A stretch of DNA of 38,280 nucleotides, from positions 1-38,280 of the forward strand of contig JAIBAN010000079.1 of the NCBI GenBank assembly GCA_019695185.1, written 5' to 3'. The DNA comes from Blastocatellia bacterium (lineage in GTDB: Bacteria > Acidobacteriota > Blastocatellia > Chloracidobacteriales > Chloracidobacteriaceae). Shown here one piece after another: positions 17,086-27,200 of this stretch. The notes below the pieces were generated by a model. The model saw only the letters and a list, made by a program, of their open reading frames with translations, did not search any database and had not been told where the DNA came from. The translations under genes and the position numbers were made by a program. The first letter of the stretch is position 1; every line of letters begins with the position of its first letter.

Positions 17086-19581
17086 ATGACAACACCAAAG
17101 ATTGATACGGAAGCCTATGCCTTTTACCACGGCATGGATGCGGAATCGTTGAAACATTCATTTCAGGACCATTTGGAATTTACCCTGGCCAAAGACCGTT
17201 TTACCGCGACCGACCTGGACCGCTTCAATGCCCTGGCGCATGTCGTGCGGGACCGCCTGATTGAGCGCTGGCTGCGGACTCAGGACAACTATTACCGACA
17301 GGACGCCAAGCGGGTGTATTACCTTTCGATGGAGTTTTTGATGGGGCGCACGCTGGGAAACAGTCTGGTCAATCTGGATTTGGTGGAGGAAAGCCACCGG
17401 GCAATGCACGAACTGGGCTATGAACTCGAAGCCCTGCGTGAAGTTGAGTGGGACGCCGGGCTCGGCAACGGCGGCTTGGGGCGGCTGGCGGCCTGTTTTC
17501 TGGATTCGCTGGCAACGCTGGAACTGCCGGGCTATGGGTATGGCATCCGGTACGAGTACGGCATTTTCAACCAGCGCATCAAGAATGGCTATCAAATTGA
17601 ACGGCCCGACAACTGGCTGCGCTATGGCAATCCCTGGGAGATTCCCCGCCCGCAGGCCCTGTTCCCGGTGAATTTTTATGGCCGGGTGCTGCAATACGTG
17701 GACCAGAATAAAAATCTGGTGACAGCCTGGCTCGATACGACCGAAGTGCTGGCCATGGCTTACGATACGCCGATTCCGGGCTACAAGAGCAACACGGTCA
17801 ACACCCTGCGGCTCTGGTCGGCCAAGGCGTCGCGCGACTTCGATTTCGACTATTTCAACAAGGGCGACTACATCGGCGCGCTCGAAGCCAAAAACGACTC
17901 GGAAACGATTTCCAAGGTCCTCTATCCAAACGACAACCGGGTTTCGGGCAAGGAACTGCGGCTCAAGCAGGAATATTTCTTTGTGGCGGCATCCTTGCAG
18001 GACATCATCCGGCGCTACAAAAAGAGCGAAACCAGTTTTCATGCCTTTTCCGATAAGGCGGCCATTCAGCTCAACGACACCCATCCGGCGATTGCCATTG
18101 CCGAATTCATGCGGATTCTGATTGATGTCGAGCAGGTACCCTGGAATCTGGCCTGGGAACTGACAATGGCCACCTTTGGCTATACGAATCACACGGTGAT
18201 GCCCGAAGCGCTGGAAAAATGGTCGGTCCCGTTGTTACACAAAGTGCTGCCCCGCCACCTGCAAATCATTTATGAAATCAACCACCGCTTTTTGCAGCAG
18301 GTGCGGGCCAACTATCCCAATGACGATGACCGTTGTGCGCGGATGTCCATCATCGAAGAACCAAAAACCACCGAAGGCGACAAATATGTCCGCATGGCCC
18401 ATCTGGCCATTGTCGGCAGTCACAGTATCAACGGTGTGGCGGCGCTTCACAGCGACATTCTGAAAAAGGAGCTGTTCCAGGACTTTTTCGAGATGTATCC
18501 GGAACGCTTCAACAACAAGACCAACGGCATCACGCAACGACGCTGGCTGAAACTCTGTAACCCCAAACTGGCCAAACTTATCACCGAGGCCATTGGCGAA
18601 GGCTGGGCCAAAGACCTTTTTGAACTGAAGAAACTGACTCCGCTGGCGGAAGACGCCGAGTTTCGCAAAAAGTGGCGCGAGGTCAAACGTTCCAACAAAA
18701 AAATCGTCGCCGACCTCATCAAAGGCCCGGATAACCTGGATTCGATTTTCGACTGCCAAATCAAGCGGTTGCACGAGTACAAACGGCAATTGCTGAATGT
18801 GCTGCATGTTGTCACCGCCTATAATCGGATTCGGCACAACCCGCATGGAGAATTCACGCCGCGCACGGTGATTTTCGGGGGCAAGGCGGCTCCGGGCTAT
18901 GTCATGGCCAAGCTCATCATCAAGCTCATCAATTCGGTGGCGGAAGTGGTCAACAACGACCCAGCGGTGCATGGGTTGCTGAAGGTGGCGTTTATTCCGA
19001 ACTACCGGGTGACCTTGGCGGAAAAGCTGATTCCGGGTTCGGACCTGTCCGAGCAGATTTCCACCGCTGGCACGGAAGCGTCCGGCACCGGCAACATGAA
19101 ATTTGCCTTGAATGGGGCATTGACCATCGGCACGCTTGACGGGGCAAACATCGAAATGCTGGAGGAAATCGGTGAGCAAAACATGTTCATTTTCGGTCTG
19201 ACGGCGGACCAGATTGCGGAACTCAAACCGCATTACCGGCCCCGGACCTACTCTGAAGCCAATCCGGAACTGAAAGAAGTGCTCGACATGATTGGTTCCG
19301 GCTTTTTCAGTCAATTGGAACGCGACCTTTTCCAGCCGATTGTCAGTTCACTGCTGGATGAGGGTGACCGGTATTTCCTGCTGGCCGATTATGCGTCCTA
19401 CATTGATTGCCAGGACCAGGTGGCTGCCGTCTTCCGTGACCAGGAGGAATGGACCCGGCGGGCAATTCTGAATGTGGCCAATTCGGGCAAATTCTCCAGC
19501 GACCGCACGATTCAGCAATACGCCGAGGACATTTGGGGCACGAAACCCATCTCGGTGGATATGGCAACCTGTCCAATTTAG
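17086..19581 (+). CDS. glgP: Glycogen (maltodextrin) phosphorylase
   Basis: Phosphorolysis of alpha-1,4-glucan chains to glucose 1-phosphate with pyridoxal phosphate; cytoplasmic GT35 family. The 831-residue length is normal for a full bacterial enzyme. Family blocks are all present: YYLSMEFLMGRTL near residue 85, EWDAGLGNGGLGRLAACFLDS near 125, IQLNDTHPAIAIAE near 330, RRWLKLCNP near 485, DCQIKRLHEYKRQLLN near 555, and EASGTGNMKFALNGALTIGT with the PLP-binding lysine at residue 672. ATG 17086 has GAGGAAGAC immediately upstream. It is preceded by the palindromic repeats and followed seven bases after its stop by a GGACTGA tract, so it is probably transcribed alone. No glycogen synthase or branching enzyme gene is adjacent. 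Confidence 0.97.
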   Translation: MTTPKIDTEAYAFYHGMDAESLKHSFQDHLEFTLAKDRFTATDLDRFNALAHVVRDRLIERWLRTQDNYYRQDAKRVYYLSMEFLMGRTLGNSLVNLDLVEESHRAMHELGYELEALREVEWDAGLGNGGLGRLAACFLDSLATLELPGYGYGIRYEYGIFNQRIKNGYQIERPDNWLRYGNPWEIPRPQALFPVNFYGRVLQYVDQNKNLVTAWLDTTEVLAMAYDTPIPGYKSNTVNTLRLWSAKASRDFDFDYFNKGDYIGALEAKNDSETISKVLYPNDNRVSGKELRLKQEYFFVAASLQDIIRRYKKSETSFHAFSDKAAIQLNDTHPAIAIAEFMRILIDVEQVPWNLAWELTMATFGYTNHTVMPEALEKWSVPLLHKVLPRHLQIIYEINHRFLQQVRANYPNDDDRCARMSIIEEPKTTEGDKYVRMAHLAIVGSHSINGVAALHSDILKKELFQDFFEMYPERFNNKTNGITQRRWLKLCNPKLAKLITEAIGEGWAKDLFELKKLTPLAEDAEFRKKWREVKRSNKKIVADLIKGPDNLDSIFDCQIKRLHEYKRQLLNVLHVVTAYNRIRHNPHGEFTPRTVIFGGKAAPGYVMAKLIIKLINSVAEVVNNDPAVHGLLKVAFIPNYRVTLAEKLIPGSDLSEQISTAGTEASGTGNMKFALNGALTIGTLDGANIEMLEEIGEQNMFIFGLTADQIAELKPHYRPRTYSEANPELKEVLDMIGSGFFSQLERDLFQPIVSSLLDEGDRYFLLADYASYIDCQDQVAAVFRDQEEWTRRAILNVANSGKFSSDRTIQQYAEDIWGTKPISVDMATCPI

Positions 19582-19587
19582 TGTGAA

Positions 19588-19627
19588 GGACTGAGGACTG
19601 AGGACGACTTCAGAACTGAGGACTGAG
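19588..19627 (+). repeat. GGACTGA heptamer tract after glgP
   Basis: Two to three perfect GGACTGA copies, a short interruption (CGACTTCAGAACTGA), then one more copy ending in GAGAAAA. It begins seven bases after the glgP stop and ends 38 bases before the receptor-kinase start. Confidence 0.88.
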
Positions 19628-19665
19628 AAAAACATTTGACGAGGGGAGGGATTGGGGAAAGGTGT

Positions 19666-22600
19666 ATGAAAAAGCAGTGGGCGGTGCTCTTAGGATATTG
19701 CTTAACAACGGTTCTTTTCTTACCTGCCCAGATTCCTTTTGCTGCACCATCAACATTTTCCCTTCCTCAGTCCCCAGTCCTCAGTCCGCAGTCCTTGAAA
19801 CCCCCTCAGTCCTCAGTCCTCAGTCCGCAGTCCTTGCCCCCTCCTCAGTCCTCAGTCCTCAGTCCTCAGTCCTTACGGATTGGCCGCCCCGCCCACCGGC
19901 ATTTCACCGACCGCGACGGCCTGCCGCAAAATGCAGTTCAGTGCATGGCCTTTGACCGCAAAGGCTATCTATGGGTGGGAACTCAGGCCGGGGCCGGGTT
20001 TTACAACGGACGGACCTGGACCCGTCCGGAGATTCCCAATCAAACCACTTCAAACTGGGTGCTGGCATTGCAGGCCACCGCTGACGGGAACGTGTGGGTG
20101 GGCACGGATGGAGGTGGTCTGTCCGGTTATAAGGATGGCACCTGGGTGAACTACACCACGCGGAACTCCGGTTTGCCCAACGACCATGTGACGGCTCTGG
20201 CTGAATCACAGGCGGCGGATGGTTCATCTGTTTTGTGGGTGGGAACCAACGGAGGCGGTCTGGCCCGGTTGCACCAGGGGCAATGGAGGTTGGTCACGGC
20301 TGCATCCACTCTGGTTACGGCGAATGTGCGGGCAATTTTGCCAGCTTCCGGCGGAGGACTCTGGATTGGCACCGACAATGGGCTTTTTGTGTGTCAACTG
20401 AATGGGGACGCCAGCATTCAGCCCGGTTCGGGGCAAATGCTGACTGTCCAAAACACCGGTTCGGCTTCCGGGGAAAGCGGGTTGCCCTCGGACCGGATTC
20501 GCTGCCTGCTCGAAACAACCGCTCCCACCGGGCAAACCGCCTTGTGGGTTGGGACGGATGGCGGCGGCTTGGCCTGCCTATCATTCAGTCTGGGGAGTCT
20601 GGGGAGTCTTGGGAGTCTCGGGAGTCAAAATCCTCAGAAGTCGGAAATCAGAAGTCAGAAATCAAAAGCCGATTTGTTCCCGACTCCCAAGACTCCCGAG
20701 ACTCTCAAGACTCCCAAGACTGTCTTTGAGACTCCCCCGACTTTTGAGTGGCGTACTTTTTCGACCGCCAATTCAGGCTTGCCGCACAATTCGGTGGCTG
20801 GTTTGTGGGAAACCGTTTCACTGGCTGGAACCCGCATTCTGTGGGTTGGAACCGATGGCGGCGGGCTGGCCCGCTTTGAAAACCAAACCTGGACGATATA
20901 TGGAACGGCAGACCCGGCACTTCCGCTGAATGCCGTTTTTGCCATTCAATCCGATACCAAAGGAAAGCCGGCGCGGGATGTGTGGGTGGGTACCAATAAC
21001 GGGTTGATTCGCCTCGAACTGAGCGGCTGGCAATCCCTGGACCCACGCAACTCCTCGATGAAAGTGCCGGTTGTGATGGGGTTCCTGGATACGATTGAAG
21101 CCGACGGTTCCGTTACCAACTGGATTGCCACCGACGGCGGCGGTTTGGTGATGTTTCATCCGGCAACCGGATGGCAGACCTTCACAACCCAAAATTCCGG
21201 CCTTCCCAGCGACCGGGTCCGCAGTCTGGTGGAGCTGCCTGACGCAAACGGTTCCCGTCAGCTCTGGATTGGAACCGACGGCGGGGGATTGGCGTGCCTT
21301 TCTTTCAGTCTGGGGAGTCCAGGGAGTCTTGGGAGTCTTGGGAGTCAAAATCCTCAAAAGTCAGAAACCAAAAGTCAGAAATCAGAAGTCAATCTGTTCC
21401 CGACTCCCAAGACTCCCAAGACTCCCAAGACTCTCAAGACTTTTTTGTGGCGAACTTTTTCAAGCAAAAACTCCGGGCTTCCCAATGACCGGGTGCGGGG
21501 CCTGTGTGTCACTCAGGAACCGGGTGGCCGGGCCACTCTCTGGGTTGGGACGTTGGGCGGACTGGTCCGTTTGCGGGAGGGGAACTGGAAGGTGTTTTCG
21601 ACCGCAACCAAAGAGCTTCCCTCCGACCGGGTGTTCAATCTGGTTGAAACCGTTGCCCCGGATGGAATGCGGTCGCTGTGGGTGGCGATGTTGGGTGGTG
21701 GACTGGCCCGGCTGCAAGGGGAAACCTGGACTGTTTTTGATGCTGCGGCGGTGGGGTTGCCAAACAATGCCGTGCTCAGTGTGTTGCCGGTCCGGGTCAC
21801 AAATGAACAGACCGAATTGTGGGTCAGTACGGTGGGAGCTGGCCTGGCCTATTTGACGGTCGGAAAAGACGGACGGGGAACGGTGACACCGGCAGAGGAA
21901 CTGCCCGAACTGCCGGACCAGACCGTGTACGAACTGCGGGCGGATTCCCGCCGACGGGTCTATGCCTTTACCAACAAAGGCGTGTCCCGGATTGAACCGC
22001 GCACCCCGGCCCCGGACCAGCCACGCCGGTTTTCCTGCCGGAACTTTACCGTCGAAGACGGTCTGCCGAGTAACGAATGCAACGCCGGTGGTTCGTATGT
22101 GGACCGGGCCGGGCGGATTTGGGCCGGAACTCTGGGAGGGGCAGCCTGGTTTGACCCGGCGCAGGAGCTGCATGTCAGTTTGGGCAAACCGCTGGTGATT
22201 GAACATCTCCGCACGAATGACAGGGATGCCACCGGTTTGTTGACGGCTGCGGCCACGGCAAAACCTCCGGCGCTGTCCTATCGGGAAAACCACCTTACGT
22301 TTGATTTTGCCCTGCTTGATTTTTCTCATGAGGCGGAGATTCGCTATCAGGTGCAACTGGTTGGGCTGGACCCGCAGCCGGGAGCCTGGACCTCCGATGG
22401 AAAAAAGGAATACACCAATCTGGCCGAAGGAAATTATGTCTTCAAAGTGTGGGCCAGAAATGCCCAGGGCGAGATGGTCGGACCGGCGGAATATGCTTTT
22501 GCCATTCGTCCGGCACCCTGGCGCACGTGGTGGGCTTATGGGGTTTATTTCTGTCTGACGGTTGGACTGGCCTGGGGCGGGCTCCACTGGCGCGAACGCC

Positions 22601-24057
22601 GGTTGCGCTTCCAAACCAAAGCCCTGGAACAAAAAGTCTTTGACCGAACCGAACAGCTTGACCAGAAAAATCAGGAACTGGCCGAAAAACTGACCGAACT
22701 GGACCAGGCCAAGCAGGAAGTTGAAGCCAAAAACCAGGAACTGGCGCTGGCTTTTGAAAAACTGAAGGTCTTGCAAACGGCCACCGCCCGCAAAAATGAA
22801 GAACTGGACTACAAAATCAAGGAACTGGTCGAGTCACAGCAACGGGCTGACCGGATTTTTTCGGCATTGGCGGAGGCCCTGCCCGGCAGTGTGCTGGATG
22901 GAAAATACCGGCTGGATGAAAAAATCGGAGCCGGTGGCTTTGGGGTTGTCTTTCGCGGCACCCAGTTGTCGCTCAACCGTCGGGTGGCGGTCAAGATTTT
23001 CCGCCCGACGCCGGGAAACGATTCGGCTGATGCCGTCGAACGATTTCGCCTGGAAGGTATTCAGGCTGCCAAGCTTCACCATCCCAATGCCGTCACGGTG
23101 GTTGATTCGGATATTTCGACCGAGGGCATCGCCTATCTGGTGATGGAACTGCTGGAAGGTCATTCGCTTTATGAAGAACTCCGCCTGCGCAAAGTGCTGA
23201 CCGTGGCCCGTGCTGCCCGCATCATTCCGTTTGTCTGTCAGGCCCTGGCTGAAGCCCACCGGATTGGACTGGTTCACCGTGACATCAAGCCCGGCAATAT
23301 TTTTCTGCACCAATCGGCGGAAGGCGAAGTGGTCAAAGTGGTGGATTTCGGCGTGGCCAAAATGCAGGACGGCGATTTTCTGGAGGAACAGCGCAAGCTG
23401 ACTGCTTCAGGCGGCATTATCGGCACGCCGACCTACATGGCTCCGGAACGGCTGGCGGACCATCCGTATGACGGCAAGTCGGATGTGTACAGCGTCGGGG
23501 TGATGCTGTTTGAAATGCTCACCGGACAGGTGCCGTTTCAGTCTTCGGGCAGCATGTATGGCATTGTGCTGGGGCATTTGCAGGAAGCGCCGCCCAGTCT
23601 GCGGAAACTCAATCCAAAACTGTCGCTCGATGTCGAGTATGTCGTCTTCCAGGCTTTGGAAAAAGACCCGAACCGCCGCCCGGCGGCAGCCGACCTGGCC
23701 GAACTCTTTTTGGATGCCTGCGAACGGTCAGCCGGGAAGGACGACGATTTGCAGCAGGCGCTCCATGTTTCAGGGCGAATGATGGCGCTGGCAGTCACGC
23801 CGGAACCTGTACCCGACGAGCGCCCCCGGACTTTTGAAACCACGGTCATGACCACGGTGGATACCGACCCGCCCGCCGAAACGGTAACAGCGGGAAGCGG
23901 CGCTGAAACGGTTGGTTTCACGAAACCGCTTGCAACCCTGCACGAGCTGGCCACGGTTGCCGCTGACTCCAACCTGACGGTTCAAAACCTGCACGAGCTG
24001 GCCACAGTCGCCGCCGACCTGGAAGACCTGAAATCCGAAACCCCTGACCGAACTTGA
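19666..24057 (+). CDS. Receptor-type Ser/Thr kinase: periplasmic propeller and Y_Y_Y domain, TM helix, coiled coil, kinase
   Basis: A 1463-residue one-component receptor. ATG 19666 follows GGGAAAGGTG and starts a signal peptide (MKKQWAVLLGYCLTTVLFL, ending near PFA). Residues ~33-70 are encoded by TCAGTCC heptamers. Residues ~70-810 are ligand-binding-type propeller repeats (DGLPQNAV...LWVGT, then many VGTDGGGLA / NSGLPxDRV units). Two of them are interrupted by ~45-50-residue low-complexity insertions (GSLGS...TPKTPK) coded by palindromic 9-mer repeats. A Y_Y_Y domain lies at ~870-945, a TM helix at ~953-975 and a coiled coil at ~985-1065. The kinase is at ~1077-1340 with GAGGFGVVF, VAVKIF, HRDIKPGN (His1204), DFGVAK and TYMAPERL. 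The C-terminal tail repeats LHELATVAAD twice. Such propeller/Y_Y_Y receptors normally end in histidine kinases. It precedes the CHAT array by 208 bases, same strand. Confidence 0.93.
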   Translation: MKKQWAVLLGYCLTTVLFLPAQIPFAAPSTFSLPQSPVLSPQSLKPPQSSVLSPQSLPPPQSSVLSPQSLRIGRPAHRHFTDRDGLPQNAVQCMAFDRKGYLWVGTQAGAGFYNGRTWTRPEIPNQTTSNWVLALQATADGNVWVGTDGGGLSGYKDGTWVNYTTRNSGLPNDHVTALAESQAADGSSVLWVGTNGGGLARLHQGQWRLVTAASTLVTANVRAILPASGGGLWIGTDNGLFVCQLNGDASIQPGSGQMLTVQNTGSASGESGLPSDRIRCLLETTAPTGQTALWVGTDGGGLACLSFSLGSLGSLGSLGSQNPQKSEIRSQKSKADLFPTPKTPETLKTPKTVFETPPTFEWRTFSTANSGLPHNSVAGLWETVSLAGTRILWVGTDGGGLARFENQTWTIYGTADPALPLNAVFAIQSDTKGKPARDVWVGTNNGLIRLELSGWQSLDPRNSSMKVPVVMGFLDTIEADGSVTNWIATDGGGLVMFHPATGWQTFTTQNSGLPSDRVRSLVELPDANGSRQLWIGTDGGGLACLSFSLGSPGSLGSLGSQNPQKSETKSQKSEVNLFPTPKTPKTPKTLKTFLWRTFSSKNSGLPNDRVRGLCVTQEPGGRATLWVGTLGGLVRLREGNWKVFSTATKELPSDRVFNLVETVAPDGMRSLWVAMLGGGLARLQGETWTVFDAAAVGLPNNAVLSVLPVRVTNEQTELWVSTVGAGLAYLTVGKDGRGTVTPAEELPELPDQTVYELRADSRRRVYAFTNKGVSRIEPRTPAPDQPRRFSCRNFTVEDGLPSNECNAGGSYVDRAGRIWAGTLGGAAWFDPAQELHVSLGKPLVIEHLRTNDRDATGLLTAAATAKPPALSYRENHLTFDFALLDFSHEAEIRYQVQLVGLDPQPGAWTSDGKKEYTNLAEGNYVFKVWARNAQGEMVGPAEYAFAIRPAPWRTWWAYGVYFCLTVGLAWGGLHWRERRLRFQTKALEQKVFDRTEQLDQKNQELAEKLTELDQAKQEVEAKNQELALAFEKLKVLQTATARKNEELDYKIKELVESQQRADRIFSALAEALPGSVLDGKYRLDEKIGAGGFGVVFRGTQLSLNRRVAVKIFRPTPGNDSADAVERFRLEGIQAAKLHHPNAVTVVDSDISTEGIAYLVMELLEGHSLYEELRLRKVLTVARAARIIPFVCQALAEAHRIGLVHRDIKPGNIFLHQSAEGEVVKVVDFGVAKMQDGDFLEEQRKLTASGGIIGTPTYMAPERLADHPYDGKSDVYSVGVMLFEMLTGQVPFQSSGSMYGIVLGHLQEAPPSLRKLNPKLSLDVEYVVFQALEKDPNRRPAAADLAELFLDACERSAGKDDDLQQALHVSGRMMALAVTPEPVPDERPRTFETTVMTTVDTDPPAETVTAGSGAETVGFTKPLATLHELATVAADSNLTVQNLHELATVAADLEDLKSETPDRT
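19765..19874 (+). repeat. TCAGTCC heptamer tracts in the N-terminal coding part of the receptor kinase
   Basis: Three blocks of TCAGTCC (some units TCCCCAGTCC or TCCGCAG), separated by short proline-coding spacers (TTGAAACCCCC, TTGCCCCCTCC). They encode three near-identical PQSSVLSPQSL segments directly after the signal peptide. About a dozen heptamer units in total. Confidence 0.93.
20585..20745. repeat. Palindromic 9-mer element inserted in frame, copy 1
   Basis: Left arm of AGTCTGGGG/AGTCTTGGG units (20588-20626) coding GSLGSLGS; a centre of AGAAGTC/AGAAATC-type repeats; right arm of AAGACTCCC units (20682-20720) coding TPKTPE/TLKTPK. It splits a propeller unit between GTDGGGLACLS and EWRTFSTANSGL while keeping the frame. 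Confidence 0.93.
21305..21445. repeat. Palindromic 9-mer element inserted in frame, copy 2
   Basis: A close relative of copy 1 at the equivalent place of another propeller unit (GTDGGGLACLS ... LWRTFSSKNSGL). Left arm 21308-21346, repeat-rich centre, right arm 21402-21441. Arm unit numbers and some bases differ from copy 1. The shared flanks suggest it spread with a duplicated propeller unit. Confidence 0.93.
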
Positions 24058-24265
24058 ACCGCAAGCCAAAACAAATCCACCAAAAAGTACAGCCCAAAAT
24101 TTTCTTGGTGGGCCGTCGCCGTGCTAAACTTGGGTAAAAGACCAAAAGACGGTTTGCTCACGTCAACACACACATAACCCTTTTCATTCCTGCCCTGCTG
24201 AACGCTGCCATTCGCTTTGGTTCGACCGAACTTCGCTTCCACATTTTCCCACGGAGGAAATTCCT

Positions 24266-27200
24266 ATGCCGAATTGCCTTTTCCGGCTGGTTGGCTTGTG
24301 TGTACTGGGCTGGCTGTTCGTCCGGGCCGGGCAGGTGATGCCTGCCTCGGCGCAAGCACAAGGCCAGCCCACGCCCTATGATTTTCAATCTCCGCTGCTG
24401 CGGGAACTGAAAGGCGGCGAAAAACACAGCTATCCGATTTCGCTCAAAGCCAACGATTACCTGAAACTGGTGGTGGACCAAAAGGGAATTGATGTGGTGG
24501 TGCGCCTTGTGGGGCCAGATGGAAAAACCATTCAGGAAGTGGACAGTCCGAATGGAACCCAAGGACCGGAACCAGTTTCCTTCATTGTTGTGCAGGAGGG
24601 AAGTTATTCCATCGAAGTTGAGTCGCCGGAAAAAACGGCCCCGGCAGGAAAGTATGAAGTCAAACCAGAGGCCATGCGGGTTGCCACAGAAGCGGACCGC
24701 ACTCAGGTTGAGATTGAACAACTCAATTTGAACGCCCAACGATTGAGCCAGGCCGGAAAATTTGCTCAGGCGTTACCACTTGTTCAACAGGCTCTGGAGA
24801 AGGCGGAAAAGGTTTTTGGGACAGAGCACCCAGTGGTTGCTGAAAACCTCAACCACTTGGCTGAACTTTATCGCGCCCAGGGTGACTATCCGCAGGCCGG
24901 ACCGCTCTATGTAAGGTCATTGGCAATCAGGGAAAAGACGCTGGGCGCTGAACACCCACTGGTTGCCATCAGTCTCAACAATCTGGCAGAACTCTACAAT
25001 GACAAAGGTGAGTATTCACAGGCCGAGCCGCTTTATGAGCGGTCACTCCGGATCATGGAGAAAACTTTGGGTGGTGAACATCTGGAAATCGCCACCAATC
25101 TCAACAATTTGGCTGGGCTTTACCGAAACAAAGGTGAGTATGCCAAGGCTGTGCCGCTCTTGATGAGGTCGTTGGCCATTCGGGAGCAGGTATTAGGCCG
25201 TGAACGGCCAGAGGTTGCCCAAAGCCTCAACAATCTGGCTGCGGTCTACCGTGATCAAGGTGATACGACACGAGCCGAGCCGCTTTATGAGAGGTCGCTC
25301 CGGATTGCTGAAAAGGTGTTGGGCGCTGAACATCCGGAAGTTGCCGATTTCCTCAACAATCTGGCCGTTCTTTACCGTGACCAAGGTGAGTACGCCAAGG
25401 CTGTGCCGCTGTTGGAGAGGTCGTTGGGAATCTATGAGAAAACGTTGGGTGCAGTTCATCCGGATGTTGCCCGGAGCCTCAACAATCTGGCTGGGTTCTA
25501 CCGTGAAAAAGGCGATTATACACGGGCCGAGCCGCTCTTTTTGAGATCGTTGGCGATCTGGGAAAAGACGTTGGGTGCTGATCACCCAAATGTTGCCCGC
25601 ACCCTGAACAATCTGGCCGGGCTCTATCGGACCAAAGGGGAATACGCCAAGGCCGAACCGCTCTTTCTGAGGTCGTTGGCGATTTATGAGAAGGCACTGG
25701 GTGGCGACCACCCGCTGGTCGCCACCAGCCTCCACAACCTTGCAGGGCTTTATCGTGACCAGGGTGCGTATGCACGGGCCGAACCGCTGTATTTGAAATC
25801 GCTGGCGATCTATGAAAAGGCACTCGGCGCTGACCACCGGGATGTCGCCGGAAGCCTCAACAATCTGGCGGAGCTCTACGGTGCCCAAGGTGATTACACA
25901 CGGGCCGAGCCGTTGTATTTGAGGTCACTCCGAATCTGGGAAAAGGCGTTGGGTGGTGCTCATCCGGATGTTGGCCGCAGTCTTAACAACCTGGCTTTGC
26001 TCTATGAGGCCAAAGGCGAAACAGCTCAGGCCATTCAGTATCGGGCACGAAGCAATGACGCAACGGAACGCGACCTGCTCCGCAATCTGGTTGCCGGTTC
26101 GGAAAACCAGAAAACGTTGTATTTGAAACAAACCAATGGGGCGACGGATCAAACCATTTCCTTGCACCTCCAGGCTGCCCCCCACTCCCGTGAGGCGCAA
26201 GCAGCGGCGTTGACCGTGGTTTTGCGCCGCAAAGGACGCCCGCTGGACGCCATGACGACAGCGATTGAAACCTTGCGCCGCCGCCAAACTCCCGCAACCC
26301 AAAAACTGCTGGATGACTATGCGAGTCTGGCCGGGCAAATCTCGGTTCTGACGCTGCGCGGCCCTGGAAAAAAGAAACCCGCCGAGCATGTGGCCGCTTT
26401 GCAGGAACTGGAAGCGCAAAAAGACAAACTGGAAGCTGAAATCAGCGCGAAAAGCGCCGAATTTAAGGCTCAGGTGACCCCCGTCACTCTGGAACAGGTG
26501 CAACGCCAGCTTCCGCGCGACGGCGTTCTGGTTGAATATGTGGCCTACCGACCTTTTGACGCGAAAACCCAAAAGTATGGAACTTCCCGATATGCCGTCT
26601 ACACGTTGAATCAGGCCGGTGAAATCAACTGGGCCGACCTGGGTTCCGCCGAGCTGATTGACCAGGCGGTGGCCAGTTTGCGGAAAGCCTTGAGCCAGCC
26701 CCAAACCAGCCTGGTGAAAGACATCGCCCCGGCAGCCCAGGCGCTCGACAAGCTGGTGTTGAAACCCATCCGCGCGGTGGTGGGGAAGACCAGCCATCTG
26801 CTGCTTTCCCCCGATGGAGCCTTGAATCTGATTCCGTTTGCGGCGCTGATGGATGAGCGGGGGAAATTCCTGGTGGAAACCTGCACGCTCACCTACCTGA
26901 CCAGTGGGCGCGATGTGCTGCGATTGGCGGTGAAGAGTGCCAGCCAGGACCCGCCGCTGGTGCTGACCGACCCGGATTATGCGGAGGGGAAAGGGCCGGA
27001 ACTGCTGGGACATGCCTTCAAGCCGTTAGCCCGGTTGACGGGAACGCATGAGGAAGGCCGGCAAATCAAAGCCCTGCTGCCTGCTGCGCAACTCAAAATG
27101 GAAGCCGAAGCAACGGAAGCAGCCTTGAAACAGGCACGGAAACCGGCGCTGGTGCACATTGCCACGCACGGTTATTTTCTGGCCGACGCCGGAGCGGAAA

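Noticed and set aside
24077..24111. CCACCAA/TTGGTGG inverted repeat as a terminator after the receptor kinase
   Set aside because: The stem is short, the loop ~21 bases, and no T-run follows.
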